DNA of 64,000 nucleotides, taken from contig NZ_JAJLRA010000005.1 of the NCBI RefSeq assembly GCF_020991365.1, positions 1-64,000 of the forward strand, read 5' to 3'. The notes under the pieces were generated by a model. That model saw only the letters and a list, made by a program, of their open reading frames with translations. It was not told where the DNA came from and did not search any database. This DNA is from Streptacidiphilus sp. ASG 303. Lineage in GTDB: Bacteria > Actinomycetota > Actinomycetes > Streptomycetales > Streptomycetaceae. Positions 8,282 through 16,525 of this stretch are shown piece by piece. The position numbers were made by a program, and so were the translations under genes. Within the stretch, counting starts at the first letter, position 1. Every line of letters begins with the position of its first letter.

Positions 8282-8685
8282 CGGACGAGTCGGCCTGTAC
8301 GCCGGGTTCTGTCTCCCGGGGGCCTTGCGGCGCCCGGGGAGGCGGCCATCCATCTAGGGCTGCCGTTGCCGACAGCCTCGTGCGGTCTACCCGCGGACTC
8401 GGGCGGGCAGCCCTCGATCATCCGCGCAGGGCGCCCGAGGGCACCCCATCTTGACCTTGCTCCGGGTGGGGTTTACCGAGCCGTCCGGATCACTCCGGCC
8501 GCTGGTGGTCTCTTACACCACCGTTTCACCCTTACCGGGGGCCGAGGCCCCCGGCGGTCTGCTTTCTGTGGCACTGTCCCGCGGGTCACCCCGGGTGGGC
8601 GTTACCCACCACCCTGCCCTGTGGAGCCCGGACGTTCCTCGGCGGGTCCGTGGACCCGTCGCGACCGCCCGGCCGGCTCGTCCGC
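8282..8685 (-). ncRNA. rnpB: RNase P RNA, class A
   Basis: The catalytic RNA of ribonuclease P, which matures tRNA 5' ends. The 5' part reads GAGGAACGTCCGGGCTCCAC, the conserved CR-I strand, and is followed by ACAGAAAGCAGACCGCC and GGTAAGGGTGAAACGGTG. The 3' half contains the CR-V partner AGACAGAACCCGGCGTACAG. The ends pair as GCGGACGAG(C/T)CGGCC. The length of about 404 bases fits actinomycete type A RNAs. A terminator follows directly, and a TAGCAT box sits ten bases before the 5' end. The neighbouring lipoprotein gene lies just upstream. Confidence 0.95.
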
Positions 8686-8694
8686 CGTACGGCC

Positions 8695-8700
8695 ATGCTA
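8695..8700 (-). promoter_or_regulatory. probable -10 box of rnpB
   Basis: TAGCAT on the minus strand ends about ten bases before the inferred RNA 5' end, the right distance for a vegetative promoter. The -35 region 17 bases further upstream has no good match. Confidence 0.45.
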
Positions 8701-8777
8701 TCCGACCCGGAGGGGGCGGCCCGCCCGGGCGGGACGGCCGCGCGGCGGCGGGAGGGGCGGCGCGCCGCCCCCGCGGC

Positions 8778-10058
8778 TCACACCCCGTCGGGCGGGCCGC
8801 TGCTGTCGAAGGAGCCGCTGTCGGATCCGGAGTCCTCGCCGTCGGACATGAACGCGGCCATCCCGTCCAGGTCCTCCGCGGTGAGCGGGGTCGCGTGCGG
8901 CGGCGCCTGCACCGGGGGCGCGGTGCGGGAGAAGGTCAGGCGGAGGGGCAGGTGGTCGCTCCACGACGCCTTCGGCTCCAGCCGGGCGAGGTCCACGCTG
9001 ACGGAGGCGAGCGCGCCGTCCCTGATGAGGAGGTCGGCGGAGACCGGGCGGTCGGGGATCCCCTCCGCGGCGTCGGCGGGCAGGCCGTCGCCCAGGCCGG
9101 GGATTCCGGGGATTCCGGGGATTCCGGGGATTCCGGGCAGCCCGGAGGAGCCCGGAGCACCGGGGACCAGCGGCCGCACGGCCTTCTGCAGGTCGCGCAC
9201 CAGGGTGCGGGCCGGGGCCGAGACGACGACGCGGTCGGCGCCGCCCTCCGTGCCCTTGTCCTCGAAGGAGACGTCGTCGGCGAGGACCGCGCCGACGACG
9301 TCCAGCAGCCTCCGCTGCGCGGCGGGGTCCGGGGAGGGGCCCGTGGAGGGGGCGCCGCCCGCCTGCCTGCGGGCCGCGTCGGTGACCCGTCGCAGGAGCG
9401 CCGGGTCGAGGGAGATCCACTCCCCGTGCAGGGCCTTGCGGAACGTGCCGAGCTCCGGGGGGATGTCGGACTCCATGGCGTCCATGTCCCCCGGATCGGC
9501 GCCGACCAGGGCGGCGAAGGCGTCGAGGTCGACGCGCCCGTACATCCGGCCGTCGACCTGGCGGACCTCCACGAGCACGCCCCCGTCCCTGCGGCGCAGG
9601 GTGCAGGAGAGGTCCACCGAGCGGTCGCCGGACAGTCCGGCCGTGCCGGGCGCCACGACGCCGGACCTCAGCGCGGGGACGTCCTTGAGCGGGCGGTCGG
9701 CGGAGACCGAGAAGGCGAGGCGCAGATCGGTGAAGGACTCCGCGTCGCGCTGCCCCATGGAGTCCCCGGACAGCCCCGCGAAGGCGCGGAGCTGGGTGGG
9801 GGTGGCCTGCAGGGAGAGCTCGCCGGCGAGGGTGCGGCCGTCGGTCAGCCGCTCCGCGGCGGAGTGCACCTTCTCGGCAGCGGACAACTGCCGGACGGTG
9901 CCGCAGCCGGCGGTACCGGCGGCGAGGAGCGCCGCGCACCCGGCAGCGGTGAGGGTCGCGCGGGCGGCCTTGCGTATGGCGGTGATGACGGTTCTTCCCT
10001 CTGTGGGCGCAGGGGTGGGCGGACCCCGGCGACGGGCGTGACGGCGCAAGGAAACCAC
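8778..10058 (-). CDS. secreted lipoprotein, LppX/LprG-like layout
   Basis: A lipoprotein with a hydrophobic signal ending in LLAAGTAGC, whose cysteine would be lipidated. The mature part of about 350 residues resembles actinobacterial lipoproteins that compare variants of a threshold-like beta sheet (SVDLSC, VEVRQVDGRMYGRVDLDA), and may carry lipids. A GIP repeat lies near the middle, and the C-terminus is serine/glycine/aspartate-rich. The start is uncertain: a GAGGGAAG site lies before codons GTC-ATC, neither a normal start, so the nearest ordinary start is the GTG at 10058, which gives an unusually long arginine-rich n-region. Either a rare start or an upstream start is used. Confidence 0.7.
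   Translation of the reverse strand: MVSLRRHARRRGPPTPAPTEGRTVITAIRKAARATLTAAGCAALLAAGTAGCGTVRQLSAAEKVHSAAERLTDGRTLAGELSLQATPTQLRAFAGLSGDSMGQRDAESFTDLRLAFSVSADRPLKDVPALRSGVVAPGTAGLSGDRSVDLSCTLRRRDGGVLVEVRQVDGRMYGRVDLDAFAALVGADPGDMDAMESDIPPELGTFRKALHGEWISLDPALLRRVTDAARRQAGGAPSTGPSPDPAAQRRLLDVVGAVLADDVSFEDKGTEGGADRVVVSAPARTLVRDLQKAVRPLVPGAPGSSGLPGIPGIPGIPGIPGLGDGLPADAAEGIPDRPVSADLLIRDGALASVSVDLARLEPKASWSDHLPLRLTFSRTAPPVQAPPHATPLTAEDLDGMAAFMSDGEDSGSDSGSFDSSGPPDGV
9099..9134. repeat. four tandem copies of a 9-base unit
   Basis: GGGGATTCC repeats four times exactly inside the lipoprotein gene. On the coding strand it gives successive Gly-Ile-Pro triplets, a short collagen-like run. Copy number could vary by slippage. 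Confidence 0.85.
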
Positions 10059-10217
10059 AGCGCCTGCACCGCGGCACCGGGATTTCCCACGGCCGTCGAC
10101 GTAGCCGGGGGCTGTGACAGATGGACCGTTCCGGCAGAGGCGGGACTCAACGGCGAGGGGTCCGCGGCCGGGGGTCGCGGTCGCGCTTCCGGCCGGGACC
10201 ACTCGGGTGACGGACCG

Positions 10218-10850
10218 TCAGGAGCGTTTGCGGAGGGCGGCCGTGATGCGGTCGAGGGCGGCGGCGTCGTCCGGGGGGAGGGCGAGCAGCGCCTCCGGGG
10301 GCTCGCCGAGGATGCGGTCGGCCTCGGCGGCGGCGGCGCGGCCGGCCTCCGTGACGCTGACGATCTTGGCGCGGCGGTCCTCGGGGTGCGGGGTGCGCTC
10401 CACCAGGCCGCGGCGGGCGAGGTCGTCGACGACGACGGTGGTGTACGGGGCGTCCGTGGCCAGGTCGGCGGCGAGGGCGCGCAGGGTGGCGGGGGCGGCG
10501 GCGAGGCGGCGCAGGGCCTTGATGCGGACGAAGCTCATGCCGAGGGCGTCGACGACCTCGCGGCGGCGGTCGTTCTCCTCCAGGACGAGGGCGCGGAGGT
10601 TGTGCCAGGTGCGGGCGGCGAGGGCGCGGCGGGCGGCCGAGGGGGCCCCGGCCCCGGTGGGAGCGGACGCGGCGTCCCCGGACGCGGTGTCCCCGGCTCC
10701 GGTGTCCGCAGCCCCGGCGGCCCCGGACCCGGTGTCCGCAGCCCCGGTGTCCCCGGCCCCGGTGTCCGCAGCCCCGGTGTCCGCGGAGGGGCGGGCCCGC
10801 GGCGGGTCCGGGGCGGCGGACGCGGAGGCGGGTTCGTCGGACGTGGTCAC
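10218..10850 (-). CDS. MarR-family transcription regulator with repetitive N-terminal extension
   Basis: A 210-residue protein whose C-terminal 140 residues form a MarR winged helix-turn-helix: ALGMSFVRIKALRRLAAAPATL, then the YTTVVVDDLARRGLVER recognition and wing region and PEDRRAKIVSVTEAG. The first 70 residues are alanine/aspartate/threonine/glycine repeats (ADTGAGDT type) with no known fold. The GTG at 10850 overlaps the stop of the MFS gene by four bases, so the two are coupled in one operon. It probably represses the operon by binding the repeats upstream of the transporter and responds to a small aromatic ligand, as related regulators do. Confidence 0.9.
   Translation of the reverse strand: MTTSDEPASASAAPDPPRARPSADTGAADTGAGDTGAADTGSGAAGAADTGAGDTASGDAASAPTGAGAPSAARRALAARTWHNLRALVLEENDRRREVVDALGMSFVRIKALRRLAAAPATLRALAADLATDAPYTTVVVDDLARRGLVERTPHPEDRRAKIVSVTEAGRAAAAEADRILGEPPEALLALPPDDAAALDRITAALRKRS
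10672..10785. repeat. degenerate tandem repeat in the marR-type gene
   Basis: Units of the form CCGGTGTCC(G/C)C(A/G)G are repeated about seven times, coding for the ADTG/GDTG repeats of the regulator's N-terminus. The array is imperfect and in frame, consistent with slippage expansion in a disordered tail. Confidence 0.6.
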
Positions 10851-12379
10851 GTGCGGGCCGGCGCCTTCCGGTGGTCGGGGTCGAGGCGGGCCGCCACCTC
10901 CGCGGCGGTCCGTCCCGCCCAGCGGGTGGAGGTGATGATACCGAGCACGAGCACCGCGGCCCCGCAGCCCGCGGTGATCCACCAGCCGACGTGGCTGGCG
11001 GCCGGGAAGCCCTGCGCGAAGGGTCCGGAGACGGCGGAGACGGCGGCCGTGCCGATGACGGCGACGCCGAGCGACTGGCCGACCTGGCGGCTGGTGGAGG
11101 CGACGGCCGCGGCGACGCCCGCCCGCTCCCGGGGCATGCCGGAGACGGCGGCGTTGGTGATGGGCGCGTTGACCATGCCGAAGCCGAGGCCGAAGAGCGC
11201 GTACGCGGTGAGGAGCAGCGCGGCGGAGGAGTCGGCGGTGAGCGTGGTGAGCAGCAGGGCGCTGGCGGTCATGGCGCCCCCTGCCGTCAGCAGCGGCAGG
11301 CGCGGGCCGGAGCGGCCGACGATGCGGCCGGAGAGCGGGGCGCAGAGGAGGGTGAGGACGGCCATGGGCAGCGTCCACAGGCCGGCGCGGACGGGGTCGT
11401 ACCCGCGGACCTCCTGCAGGTAGAGGGTGTTGAGGAAGAGGAAGCCGCCGAGGGCCGCGAAGGCGCAGACGGCGGTGGCGGTGGCGCCCGCGAAGGGGAC
11501 GCTGCGGAAGAAGCGCAGGTCGACGAGGGGTTCGGTGCGGCGGCGCTCCCAGGCCAGGAAGGCGGCGAGGGCGCCGGCGGCCGCGCAGGCGGGGGCGAGG
11601 ACGGCGGGCGAGGTCCAGCCGCGGCCGGGGCCCTCGATGATCGTCCAGGTGAGGGAGCCGAGGAGGACGGCGACCAGCAGCTGTCCCACCGGGTCCGGAC
11701 GGCGGGGGTGCGGGGCGCGGGACTCGGGGACGTACGCGGCGGTGAGGGCGAGCGCGGCCAGGCCGACGGGGATGTTGACCCAGAAGATCGAACGCCAGCC
11801 GGCGGACTCCACGAGCAGGCCGCCGGCGACCGGCCCGAGGGCCATGCTGACGCCGACCACCCCGCCCCAGACGCCGATGGCCTGGGCGCGTTCGCGGGGG
11901 TCGGTGAAGGTGTTGGTGATGATCGACATGGCGACCGGGTTGAGCATGGAGCCGCCGACGGCCTGGAGGGCGCGGAAGGCGATCAGCCAGCCGAGCCCGG
12001 GGGCGAGGCTGCACAGCAGCGAGCCGAGGACGAAGAGGGCCAGGCCGGTCTGGAAGGTGCGGCGGCGGCCGACGCGGTCGGCGGTGGAGCCGGAGAGCAT
12101 CAGCAGCGCGGCGAGGACGAGGGTGTAGGCGTCGATGACCCACTGCAGGCCGGAGGAGGGGGCGTGCAGGTCGGTGCGGACGGACGGCAGCGCGATGTTC
12201 ACGACCGTGACGTCGAGGCCGACGATGAAGAGGCTGAGGCAGCAGATCGCGAGGACGAGCACGCGGCGCCGGCGGGTGGGCACGGGGGCGGGTGCGGCCT
12301 CCGGCGCGCTCCCGGGGGCGGACGCGGCGCGGGGGGCGCCCCCCGGGGCTGCTGCGGCGCGGGGTTCGGGCACGGACAC
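10847..12379 (-). CDS. MFS drug exporter, DHA2 (14-helix) type
   Basis: A 510-residue proton-driven multidrug exporter in the cytoplasmic membrane. The first helix carries LDVTVVNIALPSV, the family's motif D1. Motif A is GSTADRVGRRRTF, and motif C is seen around GVVGVSMALGPVAGG. About 14 hydrophobic helices are countable. The GTG at 12379 has GAGGTGG seven bases upstream. The proline/alanine-rich first 35 residues are a cytosolic lead. The stop overlaps the start of a MarR regulator, the standard arrangement for an inducible efflux operon. The substrate is unknown. Confidence 0.9.
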   Translation of the reverse strand: MSVPEPRAAAAPGGAPRAASAPGSAPEAAPAPVPTRRRRVLVLAICCLSLFIVGLDVTVVNIALPSVRTDLHAPSSGLQWVIDAYTLVLAALLMLSGSTADRVGRRRTFQTGLALFVLGSLLCSLAPGLGWLIAFRALQAVGGSMLNPVAMSIITNTFTDPRERAQAIGVWGGVVGVSMALGPVAGGLLVESAGWRSIFWVNIPVGLAALALTAAYVPESRAPHPRRPDPVGQLLVAVLLGSLTWTIIEGPGRGWTSPAVLAPACAAAGALAAFLAWERRRTEPLVDLRFFRSVPFAGATATAVCAFAALGGFLFLNTLYLQEVRGYDPVRAGLWTLPMAVLTLLCAPLSGRIVGRSGPRLPLLTAGGAMTASALLLTTLTADSSAALLLTAYALFGLGFGMVNAPITNAAVSGMPRERAGVAAAVASTSRQVGQSLGVAVIGTAAVSAVSGPFAQGFPAASHVGWWITAGCGAAVLVLGIITSTRWAGRTAAEVAARLDPDHRKAPART

Positions 12380-12400
12380 GGGCGGGCCACCTCGAAGGTT

Positions 12401-12430
12401 GGGTTCGTACAACCGTTGTGACGGTACAAC
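12401..12430. promoter_or_regulatory. candidate MarR operator upstream of the MFS gene
   Basis: GTACAAC occurs twice (12407 and 12424) as direct repeats 17 bases apart. The first copy is part of the inverted repeats GTTCGTACAAC and ACAACCGTTGT. The cluster lies about 30 bases upstream of the transporter start, where a repressor would act. It is the only AT-containing patch in the intergenic region. Confidence 0.5.
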
Positions 12431-12673
12431 TTTCCGTGGGCGGGCACCAGGGGCGGCGGCCGGGCCCTGCGGTCGGCGCCCCGACCGGCGTCTCCGGCAG
12501 GGGTGTCCGGCAGGCGCGTGCGGTCGGGGGCGTGCGGGCCGGGGACGCCGGGTCGGGGGCGTCCGGCGGGGTCTTCCGGACGGCGCGGTGCGCGACGTAG
12601 GTTGTCGGGATCTTGCACCGCCCGCACGGTCCGGCGCCCCCCCCGGCACCGTCCCGCACCCCCGGAGCACGAC

Positions 12674-14263
12674 GTGACAGACACCGCCTCCCGCCACGAC
12701 GCCGTCATCGTCGGCGGCGGCCACAACGGCCTGGTCGCCGCCGCCTACCTGGCGCGGGCCGGCCGCCGGGTCCTGGTGCTGGAGAAACTCGGGCAGGCGG
12801 GCGGCGCGGCCGTCTCCACCCGGGCGTTCGCCGGCGTCGACGCCCGGCTGTCGCGCTACTCGTACCTGGTGAGCCTGCTGCCCCGGAAGGTCGTCGCCGA
12901 CCTCGGCCTGCGGGTGGAGCTGAGGCGGCGCCGCATCTCCTCGTACACCCCCGCCGTGCGCGGCGGCGTGCCCACCGGCCTGCTGGTCGACGCGGCGGAC
13001 GGCGCGCGCACCCGGGAGTCCTTCCGGGCGCTGACCGGCTCGGACCGGGAGTGGGAGGCGTGGCAGCGCTTCTACGGAACGACCGCCCGGGTCGCCGAAC
13101 GGGTCTTCCCCACCCTCACCGGCCCGCTGCCCTCCCGCGAGGAGCTGCGGCGGACGGTCGGCGACGACGCGGCGTGGGAGGCGCTGTTCGAGCGGCCGCT
13201 CGGCGAGGCGGTGGAGGAGGCGTTCGCCGACGACCTGGTGCGCGGCGTGGTGCTGACCGACGCCCTGATCGGCACGTTCACCCACGCCCACGACCCCTCC
13301 CTGCTGCAGAACCGCTGCTTCCTCTACCACGTGATCGGCAACGGCACCGGCGACTGGGACGTGCCGGTCGGCGGCATGGGCGCCGTCACGGGTGCGCTGG
13401 AGGAGGCCGCGCGCGCGGCCGGCGCCGAGATCCGCACCGGCTGCGAGGTCACCGCGATCGGCGGCGGCGACGGCCGCGGGGACGCGGAGGTCTCCTACCG
13501 CGGCCCGGACGGCGAGGCGGTGGCCGCGGCCCGGCACGTGCTGGTGAACGCGGCGCCCGCCGTCCTGGACCGGCTGCTCGGCGAGGAGCCGTCCGGGCCC
13601 GCCCCCGAGGGCGCCCAGCTGAAGGTCAACATGGTGCTGCGGCGCCTCCCCCGTCTGCGCGACTCCTCCGTGGACCCGCGCGACGCCTTCGCCGGCACCT
13701 TCCACATCGCCGAGTCGTACGGGCAGCTGGAGGCCGCCTACCGCGAGGCGGCGGCGGGCCGGGTGCCGCAGGCGCCGCCGTCGGAGATCTACTGCCACTC
13801 GCTCTCCGACCCGTCCATCCTCGGCCCGGAGACGGCCGGGCAGGGCGCCCACACCCTGACCCTCTTCGGCCTCCACCTGCCCGCCCGGCTCTTCGGCGAC
13901 CCGGGGGCGAAGCAGCGCGCGCTGGACGCGACCCTGGCGCAGCTGGACGCGGTCCTCGACGAGCCGCTCGCCGACTGCCTGGCGGTCGACGCCGACGGCC
14001 GTCCGTGCCTGGAGGCCAAGACGCCGCTCGACCTGGAGCGCGAGGTGGGGCTGCCCGGCGGCCACATCTTCCACCGCGACCTGGCCTTCCCGTACGCGGC
14101 CGACGGCGGCCGCGACGGCTCCCCGGCCGCCCGCTGGGGGGTGGCCACCACCCGCCGCAACGTGCTGCTCTGCGGCGCCGGGGCGGTGCGCGGCGGCGGC
14201 GTGAGCGGCATCCCGGGGCACAACGCGGCGATGGCCGTGCTGGAGGACGGCCCGGCGGCGTAG
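12674..14263 (+). CDS. FAD-dependent oxidoreductase, phytoene desaturase/PYROXD2 type
   Basis: A 529-residue flavoprotein. The N-terminal dinucleotide-binding motif is VIVGGGHNGLVAAAYLARAG followed by an acidic strand end (VLVLEK), and the C-terminal FAD-binding segment is GAGAVRGGGVSGIPGHNAA. The size and the two ends match the CrtI-like NAD(P)/FAD-dependent oxidoreductases widely conserved in actinobacteria. No carotenoid genes are nearby, so carotenoid synthesis is not indicated and the substrate is unknown. The GTG at 12674 has GGAG six bases upstream. It is transcribed divergently from the MFS/MarR operon. Confidence 0.88.
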   Translation: MTDTASRHDAVIVGGGHNGLVAAAYLARAGRRVLVLEKLGQAGGAAVSTRAFAGVDARLSRYSYLVSLLPRKVVADLGLRVELRRRRISSYTPAVRGGVPTGLLVDAADGARTRESFRALTGSDREWEAWQRFYGTTARVAERVFPTLTGPLPSREELRRTVGDDAAWEALFERPLGEAVEEAFADDLVRGVVLTDALIGTFTHAHDPSLLQNRCFLYHVIGNGTGDWDVPVGGMGAVTGALEEAARAAGAEIRTGCEVTAIGGGDGRGDAEVSYRGPDGEAVAAARHVLVNAAPAVLDRLLGEEPSGPAPEGAQLKVNMVLRRLPRLRDSSVDPRDAFAGTFHIAESYGQLEAAYREAAAGRVPQAPPSEIYCHSLSDPSILGPETAGQGAHTLTLFGLHLPARLFGDPGAKQRALDATLAQLDAVLDEPLADCLAVDADGRPCLEAKTPLDLEREVGLPGGHIFHRDLAFPYAADGGRDGSPAARWGVATTRRNVLLCGAGAVRGGGVSGIPGHNAAMAVLEDGPAA

Positions 14264-14350
14264 GGCGCGGCCCGGGGTGCGGCCGCCCGGACCGGTGGGG
14301 GGCGGCGGGCGCGGGTCCGGGCAGGGCCGTCCGGGTGCGTAGGGTTGGGG

Positions 14351-14377
14351 GCGGGCGGCCCGCAGCGGGCCGCCCGC
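14351..14377 (+). terminator. hairpin after the oxidoreductase gene
   Basis: GCGGGCGGCCCG and CGGGCCGCCCGC pair with a three-base loop, 12 perfect pairs, without a T-run. A TAGGGT box lies just before it at 14340, so the hairpin could also sit in the leader of the following gene. Confidence 0.5.
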
Positions 14378-14481
14378 CCGTCCGTCCGGCACGTGCCGTG
14401 CCGTCCGCGCGGGCCGTTCCGTCCGCGCGGGCCGTGCCCGTCCGCACCACCGCCCCGCCCGCACCACCGAGGAGTCCCGCC

Positions 14482-15285
14482 GTGCTCGTCCTGCTGCCGC
14501 CGTCCGAGGGCAAGGCCGCGTCGGGGGAGGGCGCCCCGCTCGACCCGGCCGGGCTGTCGCTGCCCGCGCTGGCGCCCGCCCGCGCGCGGGTGCTCGACGC
14601 CCTGGTGGCGCTCTGCGCGGACGGCGGCGAGGACGCCGCGATGGAGGTCCTGGGCCTGGGCGGGACCCTGCGCGGGGAGGTGGCGCGCAACGCCGCCCTG
14701 CGGACCGCGCCCGCCCTGCCCGCCGGGGAGCTGTACACCGGCGTGCTGTACGACGCGCTGGACCTGGGCACGCTGGCCGGGCCGGCGCGGGCGGCGGCGG
14801 AGCGGTCGCTGCTGGTCTTCTCCGGCCTGTGGGGGGCGCTGCGGATCACCGACCGGGTGCCGCCGTACCGCTGCCCGATGGGCGTGAAGCTGCCGCCGCT
14901 GGGCGCGCTCGGCCCGTACTGGCGCCGCGAGGCGGCGCAGGCGCTGACGGAGGCCGCCGCCGCGGACGCCGGCCCGGTGCTGGACCTGCGCTCGGCGGCG
15001 TACGCGGCCGCGTGGCGGCCCGCCGGCGAGGTGGCCGCCCGGACGGCGACCGTGCGGGTGCTGCACGAGCGCGAGGCCGGCGGGGTGGTGAAGCGGTCGG
15101 TGGTGAGCCACTTCAACAAGGCGACCAAGGGCCGCCTGGTGCGCGACCTGCTCCAGGCGGGGGCGGAGCCGCGGGACACCGGCGGGCTGGTCACGGCGCT
15201 GCGCGACCTCAAGTACACCGTGGAGGAGCAGCCGGCCGCGGCCGGGCGGCCGCGGCAGCTGGACGTCGTCGTCCGCGAGCTCTGA
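14482..15285 (+). CDS. yaaA: peroxide stress protein YaaA family
   Basis: A 267-residue YaaA/DUF328 protein. It begins VLVLLPPSEGKA, the family signature, has GLWGALRITDRVPPYRCPMG in the middle, and ends with the conserved VSHFNKATKGRLVRDLL segment. In Escherichia coli YaaA lowers free iron during peroxide stress and binds DNA. The same protective role here is inferred by family. The GTG at 14482 has GAGGAG seven bases upstream. The bases between 15286 and 15357 hold no gene. It is convergent with the RNase H/phosphatase gene. Confidence 0.92.
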   Translation: MLVLLPPSEGKAASGEGAPLDPAGLSLPALAPARARVLDALVALCADGGEDAAMEVLGLGGTLRGEVARNAALRTAPALPAGELYTGVLYDALDLGTLAGPARAAAERSLLVFSGLWGALRITDRVPPYRCPMGVKLPPLGALGPYWRREAAQALTEAAAADAGPVLDLRSAAYAAAWRPAGEVAARTATVRVLHEREAGGVVKRSVVSHFNKATKGRLVRDLLQAGAEPRDTGGLVTALRDLKYTVEEQPAAAGRPRQLDVVVREL

Positions 15286-15357
15286 GGACCGCCCGCGGGC
15301 CGTACCCGCCCGCCCGGCCCCGCGCCCGCCCGTCGCGGGAGGACGCGGGCCGGCGGC

Positions 15358-16521
15358 TCAGCCCCGCAGGTGGCCGGTGTCGTTGAGCAGCCGCAGCGAG
15401 GCGTTGCCGTCGGCGTAGTACTGGACGGCGGAGAGCGACGCGGCGGAGAGCTCCATCCGGAACAGCGCCTCGGGCGGGGCGCCGAGGGCGAGCCGCACCA
15501 GGGTCTTGACCGGGGTCACGTGGGTGACCAGCAGCACGGTGCGGCCCGGGTGGCGGGCGAGGAGCTTGTCGCGGGAGAGGGCGACCCGGCGGGCGGTGGC
15601 GGCGAAGCTCTCGCCGCCGGGGGGCGCGGCCTTCGGGGAGGCCAGCCAGGCGTCGAGCTCGGCGGGGTACCGCTCCTGCACCTCGGCGAAGGTCAGGCCC
15701 TCCCAGGCGCCGAAGTCGGTCTCCCGCAGGCCCTCGTCGATGCGGACGTCGAGGCCGAGGCGGGCGGCGGCGGCCTCGGCGGTCTGCCGGGCGCGCTTGA
15801 GCGGCGAGGAGACGACGGCCTGCACGGTGCCGCGGGCGGCGAGCGCCTCGGCGGTCCGCTCGGCCTGCCACAGCCCCCGGTCGGAGAGCTCGGGGTCGCT
15901 GCCGCCGCTGCCGGAGAACCGCTTCTCCGGGGTGAGGTGGGTCTCGCCGTGGCGCAGCAGCACGAAGGTGGTGGCGGTCCCGACGTCGCCGGACCAGCCG
16001 GCGGGGCGGGCCGGGGCCTGCTCCTGCGCGGCGGGCGCCGCGGCGGGGGCGGCGGGCTCCGCGGCGGTCCGGGCGGGCGCGAGGGGCCGGGGCTCCCACT
16101 GCCGCCCCGCCTTGCCCGCGTCCATCGCCTCGTTGGCGAGCCGGTCGGCGTCCTTGTTGCGCTCGCGCGGGATCCACGCGTACGCGACCCGCCCGGCCGG
16201 GAAGACGGAGCGGGCCTCGGCCGCGAGCGGCCGCATGTCCGGGTGCTTGATCTTCCAGCGGCCGGACATCTGCTCGACGACCAGCTTGGAGTCCATGCGC
16301 ACGTCCACGCGGGCGTCCGGGTCGATGGCGTGCGCCGCCCGCAGGCCCGCGATCAGGCCCCGGTACTCGGCGACGTTGTTGGTGGCGCGGCCGATGTACT
16401 CGGCGGCCTCGGCCAGGAGGTGGCCGGTGTCGCCGTCGCGGACGACGGCGCCGTACCCGGCGGGCCCCGGGTTGCCCCGGGAGCCGCCGTCGGCCTCCAC
16501 GACGAGCCTGCGGTCGGACAC
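15358..16521 (-). CDS. bifunctional RNase H / acid phosphatase
   Basis: A 387-residue two-domain protein. Residues 1 to about 130 are an RNase HI fold with catalytic acids in VVEADGGSRGNPGPAGYG, AEYRGLIAGL and RMDSKLVVE. After an alanine/proline linker, residues from about 165 form a histidine phosphatase (CobC/phosphoglycerate-mutase-like) with VLLRHGETHLT and a later LLVTHVTPVK. Related actinobacterial proteins degrade RNA in RNA/DNA hybrids and hydrolyse phosphoesters, in some species alpha-ribazole phosphate of cobalamin synthesis. It starts with GTG, four bases after the zinc-ribbon gene stop, and so belongs to the Nif3/zinc-ribbon operon. Confidence 0.93.
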   Translation of the reverse strand: MSDRRLVVEADGGSRGNPGPAGYGAVVRDGDTGHLLAEAAEYIGRATNNVAEYRGLIAGLRAAHAIDPDARVDVRMDSKLVVEQMSGRWKIKHPDMRPLAAEARSVFPAGRVAYAWIPRERNKDADRLANEAMDAGKAGRQWEPRPLAPARTAAEPAAPAAAPAAQEQAPARPAGWSGDVGTATTFVLLRHGETHLTPEKRFSGSGGSDPELSDRGLWQAERTAEALAARGTVQAVVSSPLKRARQTAEAAAARLGLDVRIDEGLRETDFGAWEGLTFAEVQERYPAELDAWLASPKAAPPGGESFAATARRVALSRDKLLARHPGRTVLLVTHVTPVKTLVRLALGAPPEALFRMELSAASLSAVQYYADGNASLRLLNDTGHLRG

Positions 16522-16525
16522 GGCG

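Noticed and set aside
12674-14263. Carotenoid phytoene desaturase
   Set aside because: The fold matches, but no carotenoid genes are adjacent and the family members with this N-terminus act outside carotenoid synthesis.
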